From the NCBI RefSeq assembly GCF_000820005.1, contig NZ_CDBL01000052.1, forward strand, positions 124,001 through 188,000: a DNA stretch of 64,000 nucleotides. The letters run 5' to 3'. Source of the stretch: Aeromonas piscicola (GTDB lineage Bacteria; Pseudomonadota; Gammaproteobacteria; Enterobacterales; Aeromonadaceae). Below, piece by piece: positions 8,746 through 15,943 of this stretch. The notes below the pieces were generated by a model. The model had not been told where the DNA came from. It saw only the letters and a list, made by a program, of their open reading frames with translations, and did no database searches. Numbering within the stretch: the stretch's first letter is position 1; every line of letters begins with the position of its first letter. The position numbers and the translations under genes are program-made.

Positions 8746-8825
8746 GATGATCTCCTCTTCGTGGTTCTGTTGAGCCTAGATCATGAGCCGGACGGCGGCT
8801 GGCCTGCTCCTCCTCACGGGCCAAC

Positions 8826-8854
8826 AAAAAAACGCGCCGGCATAAGCCGGCGCG
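8826..8854 (-). terminator. Rho-independent terminator of the porin gene
   Basis: On the minus strand a 9-bp stem (CGCGCCGGC / GCCGGCGCG, 8846-8854 with 8833-8841) and 4-base loop are followed by a run of seven Ts (8826-8832), 25 bases beyond the porin stop. Confidence 0.9.
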
Positions 8855-8879
8855 CTCTGTTTCTGGCTGAGAGCCGAGA

Positions 8880-9944
8880 TTAAAAGTCGTAACGGGCCGC
8901 CAGCTGGAAGTCATCCTTGACGTTGAGCTTGCCGCTCTCCTTGCTGTCCAGGTTGTTGATGCGGTAATCGCCGATGACGCGCAAGTTCTTGTTGAACTTG
9001 TACTGGGCGCCCAGGGTGTAGTAGTCGATGGAGTCGTAATCGCTCTTGCCGTCCTGCTCCACCTTCTGCTTGTTCCACAGCGCCATCAGGCCGAAGCCGT
9101 TCTCGAAGTTGTAACCGAGCGCCCCTTCCCAGCCCGTGTGATCCTTGCCGGTAGCCAGGAAGTCGGTACCGTCGGCATAGCTCAGGGCAGCATAGACGGC
9201 CTTGTTGTCGTACTTGGCGGAGAGCAGCCACAACTTGGCATCCTCTTCCCCGTTCTTGTCGCGGATACCCACGTTGTAGGCGGTACCCAATGCCAGGTTG
9301 AACGGGAAGGTGTAGGCCACGGCGGCGCCGTAGGCAGCATCGCTGTCCTTGCTGGTGGTCTCTTCGGTGTCACCGCCATCGAACTTGTAGCTGGTGTCTA
9401 CCTGGAAGCCGTTGAACAGACCCGAGTATTTCAGCACTGAACCGGCGCGGTTGGTGGCGAAGGTGTCAGTCTTGGCGCCGAGGGCGTCGTTGCCGTAGCC
9501 ATCGGAGAGGGAGACATCAGTCCAGTCGGCCAGGAAGCCGGGGGCCCCTTTCTGGCGACCGAAGGTGATGTTGCCCCAGTCGGCACCGACACCGGCGAAC
9601 GCCAGACGGGTGCGCAGGTTGTCGGAGTTCTCGCTGATGGTCTTCTCGCTGTCGTTGATGTACATCTGCACTTCGTACTGGGCCAGCGCCTTCAGTTTGC
9701 TGTTGATCTGGCTATCCACCTTGGCGCCGAAGCGGACAAACTGGTTGGCACCCTGCTTGTCGCTGTACTCCTGAGTGCCGTTCGGATGGGTAGTGTCGAC
9801 CCCTTCCTTCTTGTCACCGAAGAACTGGCCGGCATAGATGCGGCCGTACAGATCCAGGGTGGTGGTGTCATTTTTGTAAACTTCAACGGCTTGCGCCTGG
9901 AAGGCCGCGGTGAGAGCCAGTGCCACTACAGTCAGCTTTTTCAT
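8880..9944 (-). CDS. General outer-membrane porin (OmpC/OmpF/PhoE type)
   Basis: This 354-residue precursor has a signal peptide (MKKLTVVALALTAAFQAQA) followed by VEVYKNDTTTLDLYGRIYAG, the start of a 16-stranded trimeric porin, and ends in QLAARYDF with the terminal phenylalanine. GNITFGRQKGAPG marks the constriction-loop region. The upstream in-frame extension to 10214 runs through the promoter and is not coding; GGGAT precedes the ATG at 9944. Porins let small hydrophilic solutes cross the outer membrane. A Pho box directly in front suggests that this one is induced by phosphate starvation, like E. coli PhoE. Monocistronic, with its own terminator. Confidence 0.9.
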   Translation of the reverse strand: MKKLTVVALALTAAFQAQAVEVYKNDTTTLDLYGRIYAGQFFGDKKEGVDTTHPNGTQEYSDKQGANQFVRFGAKVDSQINSKLKALAQYEVQMYINDSEKTISENSDNLRTRLAFAGVGADWGNITFGRQKGAPGFLADWTDVSLSDGYGNDALGAKTDTFATNRAGSVLKYSGLFNGFQVDTSYKFDGGDTEETTSKDSDAAYGAAVAYTFPFNLALGTAYNVGIRDKNGEEDAKLWLLSAKYDNKAVYAALSYADGTDFLATGKDHTGWEGALGYNFENGFGLMALWNKQKVEQDGKSDYDSIDYYTLGAQYKFNKNLRVIGDYRINNLDSKESGKLNVKDDFQLAARYDF

Positions 9945-9987
9945 CTTAATCCCTTGTGTTGCAAGCTTTTGTTTTAAAGACGGGGCC

Positions 9988-10032
9988 ATGCTAGGTGAGG
10001 GGGATGACAGCGGGGTGACACTCAAGTGACGT
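9988..10032 (-). promoter_or_regulatory. Pho box (PhoB operator) and -10 element of the porin promoter
   Basis: Reading toward the porin, ACGTCAC, GTGTCAC, CTGTCAT and CTCACCT follow one another at exactly 11-base steps (10032, 10021, 10010, 9999), the 7+4 direct-repeat layout of a Pho box. The central pair GTGTCACCCCGCTGTCAT is the best match. Ten bases beyond CTGTCAT lies TAGCAT (9993-9988), in the position of the -10 hexamer at PhoB-activated promoters, leaving a leader of about 35 bases before the ATG. No -35 hexamer is evident, as expected for PhoB activation. Confidence 0.65.
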
Positions 10033-10162
10033 GTCAGTGGCGATTTGATGTCAGTTTGGTGAAGGGCCGTGATTTGTGTGGCGATCCGCCACTTTTGCGC
10101 GCAAAGGTTTGCCCTTGTGATAGAATGCCGCCCGTTTTCGAGCTCCAAAGGTTGGATATGCG

Positions 10163-11173
10163 ATGAGACGTGAACTGGCAATCGAGTTTTCCCGAGTGAC
10201 GGAAGCGGCTGCACTGGCTGGCTACAAGTGGCTCGGACGTGGTGACAAGAATATCGCCGATGGGGCAGCCGTAGCGGCCATGCGCCATATCCTTAATCAG
10301 ATCCAGATCGATGGTGAGATTGTGATCGGCGAAGGTGAAATTGACGAAGCCCCCATGCTCTACATAGGCGAGAAGGTGGGCACGGGTCTGGGCGATGCCG
10401 TGGATATCGCGGTCGATCCGATCGAAGGTACTCGCATGACCGCCATGGGCCAGGCCAACGCCTTGGCCGTGCTGGCCGTCGGCGACAAGGGCTCCTTCCT
10501 CAAGGCGCCCGACATGTACATGGAAAAACTGATCGTGGGTCCCAAGGCCAAGGGTGCCATCGACCTGGATCAGGCCCTCGAGCTGAACCTCAAGGCCGTG
10601 GCCAAGGCGCTGGGCAAGCCGCTCTCCCGCCTGACCGTGATCACCCTGGCCAAGCCGCGTCACGACAAGGCTATCAAGGAGATGCAGGGACTGGGCGTGC
10701 GGGTGTTTGCCATTCCCGATGGCGACGTGGCGGCCTCCATCCTCACCTGTCTGCCGGACAGCGAAGTCGACATGCTGTATGGCATCGGCGGCGCGCCGGA
10801 AGGGGTGATCTCGGCGGCGGTGATCCGTGCGCTGGATGGTGACATGCAGGCTCGCCTGATGCCCCGTCACAAGGTCAAGGGCGACAGCCCGGAAGTGCGT
10901 GCGTTGGGCGAACAGGAAATTGCCCGCTGCGAGGCGCTCGGCATAGACGTGAACAAGGTGCTTAAGCTGGAAGACCTGGCCAAGAATGACAACGTCATCT
11001 TCTCGGCCACCGGCATCACCAAGGGTGATCTGCTGGATGGCATCACCAGCGATGGCGTCATGGCGACCACGGAAACCCTGCTGATCCGTGGCAAGTCACG
11101 CACCATTCGTCGCATCAAGTCGATTCACTTCCTGGATCGCAAAGACAGCGTGGTGCGCGACATCATTCTGTGA
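10163..11173 (+). CDS. glpX: Fructose-1,6-bisphosphatase class II
   Basis: This 336-residue enzyme hydrolyses fructose 1,6-bisphosphate to fructose 6-phosphate in gluconeogenesis. The class II signature is clear: VIGEGEIDEAPMLYIGE (metal-binding acidic residues, 55-70), DIAVDPIEGT (81-90, the Asp/Glu metal and catalytic motif of the inositol-phosphatase superfamily) and the GIGGAPEGVISAA loop. Length is equal to that of E. coli GlpX. It is divergent from the porin, with its ATG about 130 bases from the Pho box, and is followed by its own intrinsic terminator; it is not part of a glpFK operon here. Confidence 0.95.
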   Translation: MRRELAIEFSRVTEAAALAGYKWLGRGDKNIADGAAVAAMRHILNQIQIDGEIVIGEGEIDEAPMLYIGEKVGTGLGDAVDIAVDPIEGTRMTAMGQANALAVLAVGDKGSFLKAPDMYMEKLIVGPKAKGAIDLDQALELNLKAVAKALGKPLSRLTVITLAKPRHDKAIKEMQGLGVRVFAIPDGDVAASILTCLPDSEVDMLYGIGGAPEGVISAAVIRALDGDMQARLMPRHKVKGDSPEVRALGEQEIARCEALGIDVNKVLKLEDLAKNDNVIFSATGITKGDLLDGITSDGVMATTETLLIRGKSRTIRRIKSIHFLDRKDSVVRDIIL

Positions 11174-11195
11174 TGCGCTGACGCTGCTGTTGAAA

Positions 11196-11225
11196 AAGCC
11201 CGACGGCTGTTGCCGTCGGGCTTTT
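11196..11225 (+). terminator. Rho-independent terminator after glpX
   Basis: A 12-bp stem (AAGCCCGACGGC 11196-11207, GCCGTCGGGCTT 11212-11223) with a TGTT loop runs into Ts and ends glpX. Confidence 0.9.
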
Positions 11226-11345
11226 TGTTGTCTGCGGGCTGAGACTACACCCTGACTGGCCACTATTTCACGGGCGCGGGGGATAAGGCTAAGGGGAATC
11301 GCGGCCCTTTGATAGACTGGTTCGCCACGCACAGGAAAGCGTTAC

Positions 11346-11597
11346 ATGGAATGTCGTCAAGGTTGTGGAGCCTGTTGCATTGCCCCCAGTATCAGCAGTG
11401 CCATTCCGGGCATGCCCGCCGGCAAACCGGCCGGAGTGCCCTGCATCCAGCTCGATGTGCGGCTGGGCTGCAAGATCTTCGACCAGCCGGATCGCCCTCT
11501 GGTGTGCAGCGGTTTTAGACCCATGCCGGATGTGTGCGGCTATCACAGGGAGGAGGCAATCTGGCTCATAGGTGAGCTGGAGCGGCTGACGGCATAA
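11346..11597 (+). CDS. YkgJ-family cysteine cluster protein
   Basis: This 83-residue protein carries eight cysteines: CRQGCGACC at the N-terminus (C3, C7, C10, C11), then C33, C42, C54 and C64 within PCIQLD, GCKIF, LVCSGF and DVCGYH. This is the arrangement of the UPF0153/YkgJ family, small cytoplasmic proteins presumed to bind zinc or an Fe-S cluster; no reaction is established. It lies between glpX and hemY as a single gene. A strong bidirectional hairpin follows. Confidence 0.85.
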   Translation: MECRQGCGACCIAPSISSAIPGMPAGKPAGVPCIQLDVRLGCKIFDQPDRPLVCSGFRPMPDVCGYHREEAIWLIGELERLTA

Positions 11598-11634
11598 GCT
11601 GGCTGCGGCGTAACATCAGAGCAGAACAGATAAA

Positions 11635-11660
11635 AGAGAGGCCGCAATTGCGGCCTCTCT
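11635..11660. terminator. Bidirectional hairpin terminator between the cysteine-cluster gene and hemY
   Basis: AGAGAGGCCGCAA (11635-11647) is followed immediately by its exact complement TTGCGGCCTCTCT (11648-11660). It stands between convergent genes, with short T- or A-runs on both sides, and probably serves both. Confidence 0.8.
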
Positions 11661-11689
11661 TGTTGGTGCTTTTGGCGCAGGGGCCAGGA

Positions 11690-12853
11690 TTAGACATCGG
11701 CCAGTTGCAGGGCCTGCCGATAGTACTCGTTGGCCTTGTTGGTGAGCCTGCGTTTGTCCATTACCTGGCCGAGGGCGTGGTAGACGGCGGCACTCGGTGC
11801 CTTCGCCACCGCCTGCTCCAGCAGTCGCTGGGCTTCGTCCAGCTGGCCGGCCAGCAGATAGGTCTGGGCCAGTGCGGCGTCGACACCCGGCTGATCCTGG
11901 ATCTTCTGCAACAGGGTCAGCATGGGCTGGTAGTTGTCGAGCTTGAGCCTGGGCAGGCGGGCCAGCAACTGGGGGGAAACCTGCTTGCGCAGCGCATCCA
12001 GCCAGAGTTCGGCGGCTTCGTTGTCGGCGCCGAGCTGGCGCAGCCGATCGCCATAGCAGGCCAGCAGATCCGGATCCTGGCGCAGCTTGCGCGGCAGATC
12101 CTGCCAGACAGGGCGCAGGGTATCGAGGGCGCCGCTGGCGGCTTTGAGCCGGCCACGCCAGGCCTGATGCAGCAGATCCTCTTCCTGTTTGGGGGTCAGC
12201 TTGCCCACCTTGTGCAGGGCGGGGATGAGATCGATGAGGGCTGCCCAGTCCTCGCGCGCCAGGTGTACCTGACGCAGTTGATCCAGCACCATGGGGTGAC
12301 GTGGATTGAGGGCATAGACGGATTCCAGCATGGCCAGCGCCGTGTCGTACTGGCCCTGCTCTATCTGCAGCTGGGTCTGGGTCAGGGTCAGCGCCAGTTC
12401 GGCCTTGGGGTTCTCCTCCTGCGCTTTTTGCAGGTATTGATCCCGGCGCACGTCATCGCCACGGGCCTGGGCGGCCTTGGCGGCGCTCAGGTAGTTGAGC
12501 AGCGGTGTGTCGCTGTTGCTGGCGCCCTTGAGCATCAGCTTCTCGGCCTGGCTGTAGTGACCTTCGGCCATGGCCAGGGTGGCGGCCACGGTCTGCTGGT
12601 TGGCCTTGCGGCGTCGACGTGAGCCGTACCAGCCCAGCGTCTTGCGACGCAGTCCGAACACCCGGCCCAGCACCCACTCGACAATGAGCAGGGCGCCATA
12701 GAAGAGCACGGCCAGGATCACGGCGCTGGTGACCGAGGACTCCACCGTGTAGTTACCCAGGGCGATCAGCACATACCCCTTGTTGCCGGAGGCTTGCGGG
12801 CCGAATATCAGCCCCGCCACCATCACGGCCACCAGAACAATCAGACGAATCAT
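11690..12853 (-). CDS. hemY: HemY, membrane-anchored TPR protein of the heme operon
   Basis: The 387-residue protein has two N-terminal membrane helices (about residues 1-20 and 40-62), then the basic stretch RRRRKANQQT and a long helical TPR region (AMAEGHYSQAEKLML, LLNYLSAAKAAQARGD, and so on). This is the proteobacterial HemY, an inner-membrane protein thought to help organise the late heme biosynthesis enzymes; it is not the protoporphyrinogen oxidase given the same name in Bacillus. It is last in hemC-hemD-hemX-hemY, 10 bases after hemX. Confidence 0.9.
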   Translation of the reverse strand: MIRLIVLVAVMVAGLIFGPQASGNKGYVLIALGNYTVESSVTSAVILAVLFYGALLIVEWVLGRVFGLRRKTLGWYGSRRRRKANQQTVAATLAMAEGHYSQAEKLMLKGASNSDTPLLNYLSAAKAAQARGDDVRRDQYLQKAQEENPKAELALTLTQTQLQIEQGQYDTALAMLESVYALNPRHPMVLDQLRQVHLAREDWAALIDLIPALHKVGKLTPKQEEDLLHQAWRGRLKAASGALDTLRPVWQDLPRKLRQDPDLLACYGDRLRQLGADNEAAELWLDALRKQVSPQLLARLPRLKLDNYQPMLTLLQKIQDQPGVDAALAQTYLLAGQLDEAQRLLEQAVAKAPSAAVYHALGQVMDKRRLTNKANEYYRQALQLADV

Positions 12854-12863
12854 GGTGCCCTCC

Positions 12864-13913
12864 TCAGTTGCTGGCCAGAATGCGTTGCAGGCGCTCGGTC
12901 AGCACCTCTTCCAGCATGGCTTGGGTCTTGAAGCGATCCGGATAGTCGAACTGGATCTGCTCACCCTTGAGCTTGTCCAGTTCGGACTGCATGTAGTGGG
13001 TCGCGCTGTTGTCGGTATCGAAATACTGGGTCAGCCAGCGCTGTGCCTTCTCCAGACTGTCGTCATACAGGGCCTGCTGCTCGCGGTAGACGGCGAGCTG
13101 GGCTTGCAGCAGCTTGGTCTTGAGGTTCTCGCGCAGGAAGATCTCCTGTTGTGGGGAGAGCAGAGCTTCCACGGCGCCATCGCGGCGACGTATGGTGATG
13201 AAGTTCTCGGTGAACTTGACCCAGTTCTTCTTCAGGTTGCTTTCCCACTCGTCCGGGTTGGTGCTGACGGCCTGATCCGGTTCGATTTTCGCTTCCGGCA
13301 TGCTGACGGTGGAGAGTGGCAGCAGCTCGATCTGATCGGAGAGGGCGGCCAGCTTCAGGGTCAGCCCTTCGCGATCGACTCTGGGCATCCCCTTGAGCTG
13401 GGCTATGTCTGCCGCCAGCGCCTTGCGAATGGGCATCAGGCTGGGGTCGTTGAGCGCCTTGATGCGCTCGTCGGCATTGCCGAGCAAGGTGATGGCGGAG
13501 ATGAGGTCATGCTCCAGCCACAGCTTGCGGCCCGCCATGCGCACCAGATATTCGGATTCGGCCAGCATCCAGTCGTTGGGGCGCTTGTCGTTGAGATCCA
13601 GCACCCGGTTCTGCAGGCCCTTGAGCTCGTCTTGCAGCAGTTGCTGCTGCTTGCCGAAGGCGGCCAGCTGTTCACTCTCCTTGCTGTTGCTCTGATCCAG
13701 TTTGCTCATGGCCTCGGCCAACTGCAGCTTGAGCTGATTCAGTTCCCCCTGCTGGGCCACCGCACTCTTGTGGCCGTGCAGGTAGAGACCGCCGGTCAGG
13801 CCGAGGGCCAGCAATATGGCCACGCCGCCCAGCAGGGCGCCGGAACGGCTCTTGCCGCCGTTGACCACGGCGGTCGGCTGGGGCTTGACCTGGGTTTCTT
13901 GTTGTTCAGTCAT
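12864..13913 (-). CDS. hemX: HemX, membrane protein of the heme operon
   Basis: The 349-residue product has a short cytoplasmic N-terminus, one membrane helix (GALLGGVAILLALGLTGGLYLHG, about 28-50), a coiled coil rich in Q, L and K (about 55-110) and a large periplasmic helical domain with DWMLAESEYLVRMAGRKLWLEHD. It is often labelled uroporphyrinogen-III methyltransferase but has no SAM-binding domain; its role in heme metabolism is structural or regulatory and not settled. Its ATG overlaps the hemD stop by four bases (ATGA), indicating translational coupling. Confidence 0.9.
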   Translation of the reverse strand: MTEQQETQVKPQPTAVVNGGKSRSGALLGGVAILLALGLTGGLYLHGHKSAVAQQGELNQLKLQLAEAMSKLDQSNSKESEQLAAFGKQQQLLQDELKGLQNRVLDLNDKRPNDWMLAESEYLVRMAGRKLWLEHDLISAITLLGNADERIKALNDPSLMPIRKALAADIAQLKGMPRVDREGLTLKLAALSDQIELLPLSTVSMPEAKIEPDQAVSTNPDEWESNLKKNWVKFTENFITIRRRDGAVEALLSPQQEIFLRENLKTKLLQAQLAVYREQQALYDDSLEKAQRWLTQYFDTDNSATHYMQSELDKLKGEQIQFDYPDRFKTQAMLEEVLTERLQRILASN

Positions 13914-14644
13914 TCCATCTTCCTCAGTTCCAGAGCGGCCGTCAGGGCCTGGTTGGATGCACCTTGGGCAATCGTGATTCGGGTAAAGCCCGCCGCCTCG
14001 GCCATCTCGGCCACGCGGGGGCTGGGCACCACCAACAGGCGGTCATAAAGCCAGGGGTGCTGCTGGCCGGGAACCAGTTCCAGCAACCGCTGCAACAATT
14101 CGCCACTGGTGATGAGCAGGCTGTCGAGCCCGGCAGTCTGCCAGTGGCGAGTCAATGCGTCCCCGTCTAATTCGGGGTAGTGGCGCTCATAGGCCGCACA
14201 ATAGTGCACCAGAGCACCGCGTGAGGCCAGCGTCCGGGCGATGAGATCCCGACCGCCATTGCCGCGCAGGATCAGCACCCGCTTGCCGCTCACCTGTTGC
14301 AGGGTGGGCAGGGCCAGCAGCCCTTCGCTGCGCGGATCGTCCGGGCAGCTCGCCGCTATGCCTGCGTCGGCGAAGGCGTCTGCGCTGGCCTGACCGACCG
14401 CAAAGTAGTCAATATGTGGCCAGGTCTGACCAGTTTGCAACAGAAAATGATGAGTAAAATGAACTGCATGCATGCTGACGGCTATGACGATGTCAGCCTG
14501 GGGCAGCAGTTCGGGCAGGCGAGAGAGTTCGCTGCCCGCCACGGTTTCCAGCAGCGGACAGCAGAGCGGTGCGTGACCGTGCCGGCGCAACAGCTGCACC
14601 AGCTCAGCGGCCTGAGCGGCCGGGCGCACCACCAGCGGGACCAT
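13910..14644 (-). CDS. hemD: Uroporphyrinogen-III synthase
   Basis: HemD cyclises hydroxymethylbilane to uroporphyrinogen III with inversion of ring D. The 244-residue length matches the family (246 in E. coli). Two Rossmann-like lobes are visible: MVPLVVRPAAQAAELVQLLRRHG at the start, then IVIAVSMHAVHF, FAVGQASADAFADAGI and the second-half motif RVLILRGNGGRDLIARTLASRGA with LLITSGELLQRLLEL. ATG 14644 is chosen because alignment with enterobacterial HemD begins at VPLVVRP; an ATG nine codons upstream (14671) is an alternative closer to the hemC stop. Confidence 0.9.
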   Translation of the reverse strand: MVPLVVRPAAQAAELVQLLRRHGHAPLCCPLLETVAGSELSRLPELLPQADIVIAVSMHAVHFTHHFLLQTGQTWPHIDYFAVGQASADAFADAGIAASCPDDPRSEGLLALPTLQQVSGKRVLILRGNGGRDLIARTLASRGALVHYCAAYERHYPELDGDALTRHWQTAGLDSLLITSGELLQRLLELVPGQQHPWLYDRLLVVPSPRVAEMAEAAGFTRITIAQGASNQALTAALELRKME

Positions 14645-14690
14645 CAGGCAGCGCTCAATGGTTGTGGCCATGATCCGGCACGACCCGCAC

Positions 14691-15620
14691 TCATGCCCGG
14701 TAGACCTCGGCCAGGATGATGTCGGCACCGGCCGCCAGCAGGCGCTGGGCCAGGGTGTGGCCCAGCGCCTCGCCGTCGGCCAGCGGGCCGCGGATCTCGT
14801 CGCGGACCACCTGACTGCCATCCGGACTGCCCACCAGGCCGCGCAACCAGACCTCATCCCCCTGCACCAGGGCATAGGCACCGATAGGCACCTGACAGCC
14901 CCCTTGCAGGGCGCGGTTCATGGCGCGCTCGGTCAGCACCCGGATCCGGGTCTCGGCGTGCTCCAGCGGTGCCAGCAGGGCATGCAGCTCGTGATCGTCG
15001 AGGCGGCATTCGATGCCGACCGCCCCCTGGCCGTTGGCGGGCAGGCTCTGCTCCGGCTCGATGAAGGCGGTGATGCGGTGTGCCATCTCCAGCCGTTTCA
15101 GGCCGGCGGCAGCGAGTATGATGGCGTCGTATTCACCGGCATCCAGCTTGGCGAGACGGGTATTGACGTTGCCGCGCAGGTCGCGGATCACCAGATCCGG
15201 GCGGGCGGCGCGCAACTGGCACTGACGGCGCAGGCTGGAGGTGCCGACCACGGCACCCTGCGGCAGTGCTTCTATCTGGCTGAAACGGTTGGACACGAAG
15301 GCATCGCGCGGATCTTCGCGCTCGCAGATGGTGTGCAGGCCCAGTCCCTCGGGGAACTCCACCGGCACATCTTTCATGGAGTGAACGGCGATGTCGGCGC
15401 GCCCCTCCAGCATGGCGGTCTCCAGCTCCTTGACGAACAACCCCTTGCCGCCCACCTTGGCGAGAGGGGTATCCAGGATCTTGTCACCCTGAGTGCTCAT
15501 GGGTACCAGCTTGACCTGCAACTCTGGGTACAGGGCTTCCAGCCGGTCTTTGACGAAGTTGGCCTGCCACAGGGCCAATGGGCTCTTGCGAGTGGCAATT
15601 TTCAGGGTTCGGGCTGCCAT
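14691..15620 (-). CDS. hemC: Porphobilinogen deaminase (hydroxymethylbilane synthase)
   Basis: HemC links four porphobilinogen units into hydroxymethylbilane. The 309-residue protein shows [15 protein letters not shown] near the start, [29 protein letters not shown] and [16 protein letters not shown], in which Cys242 is the attachment site of the dipyrromethane cofactor. Start ATG 15620 fits the usual N-terminus; an in-frame ATG six codons upstream (15638) cannot be excluded, as neither has a strong ribosome-binding site. First gene of hemCDXY, divergent from cyaA, with a Fur-like site about 110 bases upstream. Confidence 0.95.
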   Translation of the reverse strand: MAARTLKIATRKSPLALWQANFVKDRLEALYPELQVKLVPMSTQGDKILDTPLAKVGGKGLFVKELETAMLEGRADIAVHSMKDVPVEFPEGLGLHTICEREDPRDAFVSNRFSQIEALPQGAVVGTSSLRRQCQLRAARPDLVIRDLRGNVNTRLAKLDAGEYDAIILAAAGLKRLEMAHRITAFIEPEQSLPANGQGAVGIECRLDDHELHALLAPLEHAETRIRVLTERAMNRALQGGCQVPIGAYALVQGDEVWLRGLVGSPDGSQVVRDEIRGPLADGEALGHTLAQRLLAAGADIILAEVYRA

Positions 15621-15726
15621 ATCAATCAGTTGTTTCATCTTTAGAAGGAAAACGATCTTACCACCCTTTGCAGGGGCTTTCATGGCGCAGCCAGCAAAAG
15701 CGGGGCCAAGCTCAAAAAGGGGGGCT

Positions 15727-15745
15727 GAAAATGATTTTCATTAAG
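15727..15745. promoter_or_regulatory. Fur-box-like sequence between hemC and cyaA
   Basis: GAAAATGATTTTCATTAAG agrees with the 19-base Fur consensus at 14 positions and is nearly palindromic around its centre. It lies 107 bases upstream of the hemC start and about 200 bases before cyaA, so hemC is the more likely target. This is a pattern match only. Confidence 0.55.
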
Positions 15746-15869
15746 TTGAATTAATTTATTAATTCATTGAATCTATTAATTTTTATTGCTTTCCATTGAT
15801 ACTGTTCAGCTGCCAGTCATAAATAATCCGGTGATTCAGTGCGGGCTTGTTTACCACCGCAGTTTGCAT

Positions 15870-15885
15870 TGTTAACATGATCACA
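15870..15885 (+). promoter_or_regulatory. CRP-binding-site-like sequence upstream of cyaA
   Basis: TGTTAACATGATCACA fits the CRP pattern TGTGA-N6-TCACA except for one base in the left half. It lies 59 bases upstream of the cyaA start codon. In E. coli the main cyaA promoter is repressed by cAMP-CRP through a site near the -10, so an equivalent feedback loop is likely here. Confidence 0.6.
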
Positions 15886-15943
15886 CTTTTTTGACGTCTC
15901 CCCGTTTTGGTGCGTCATTTCTTACCTCGGTATAGGCAGGGCA

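Noticed and set aside
9945..10214. N-terminal extension of the porin frame
   Set aside because: It would run through the Pho box and has no signal peptide; the mature start at 9944 has both a signal peptide and ribosome-binding site.
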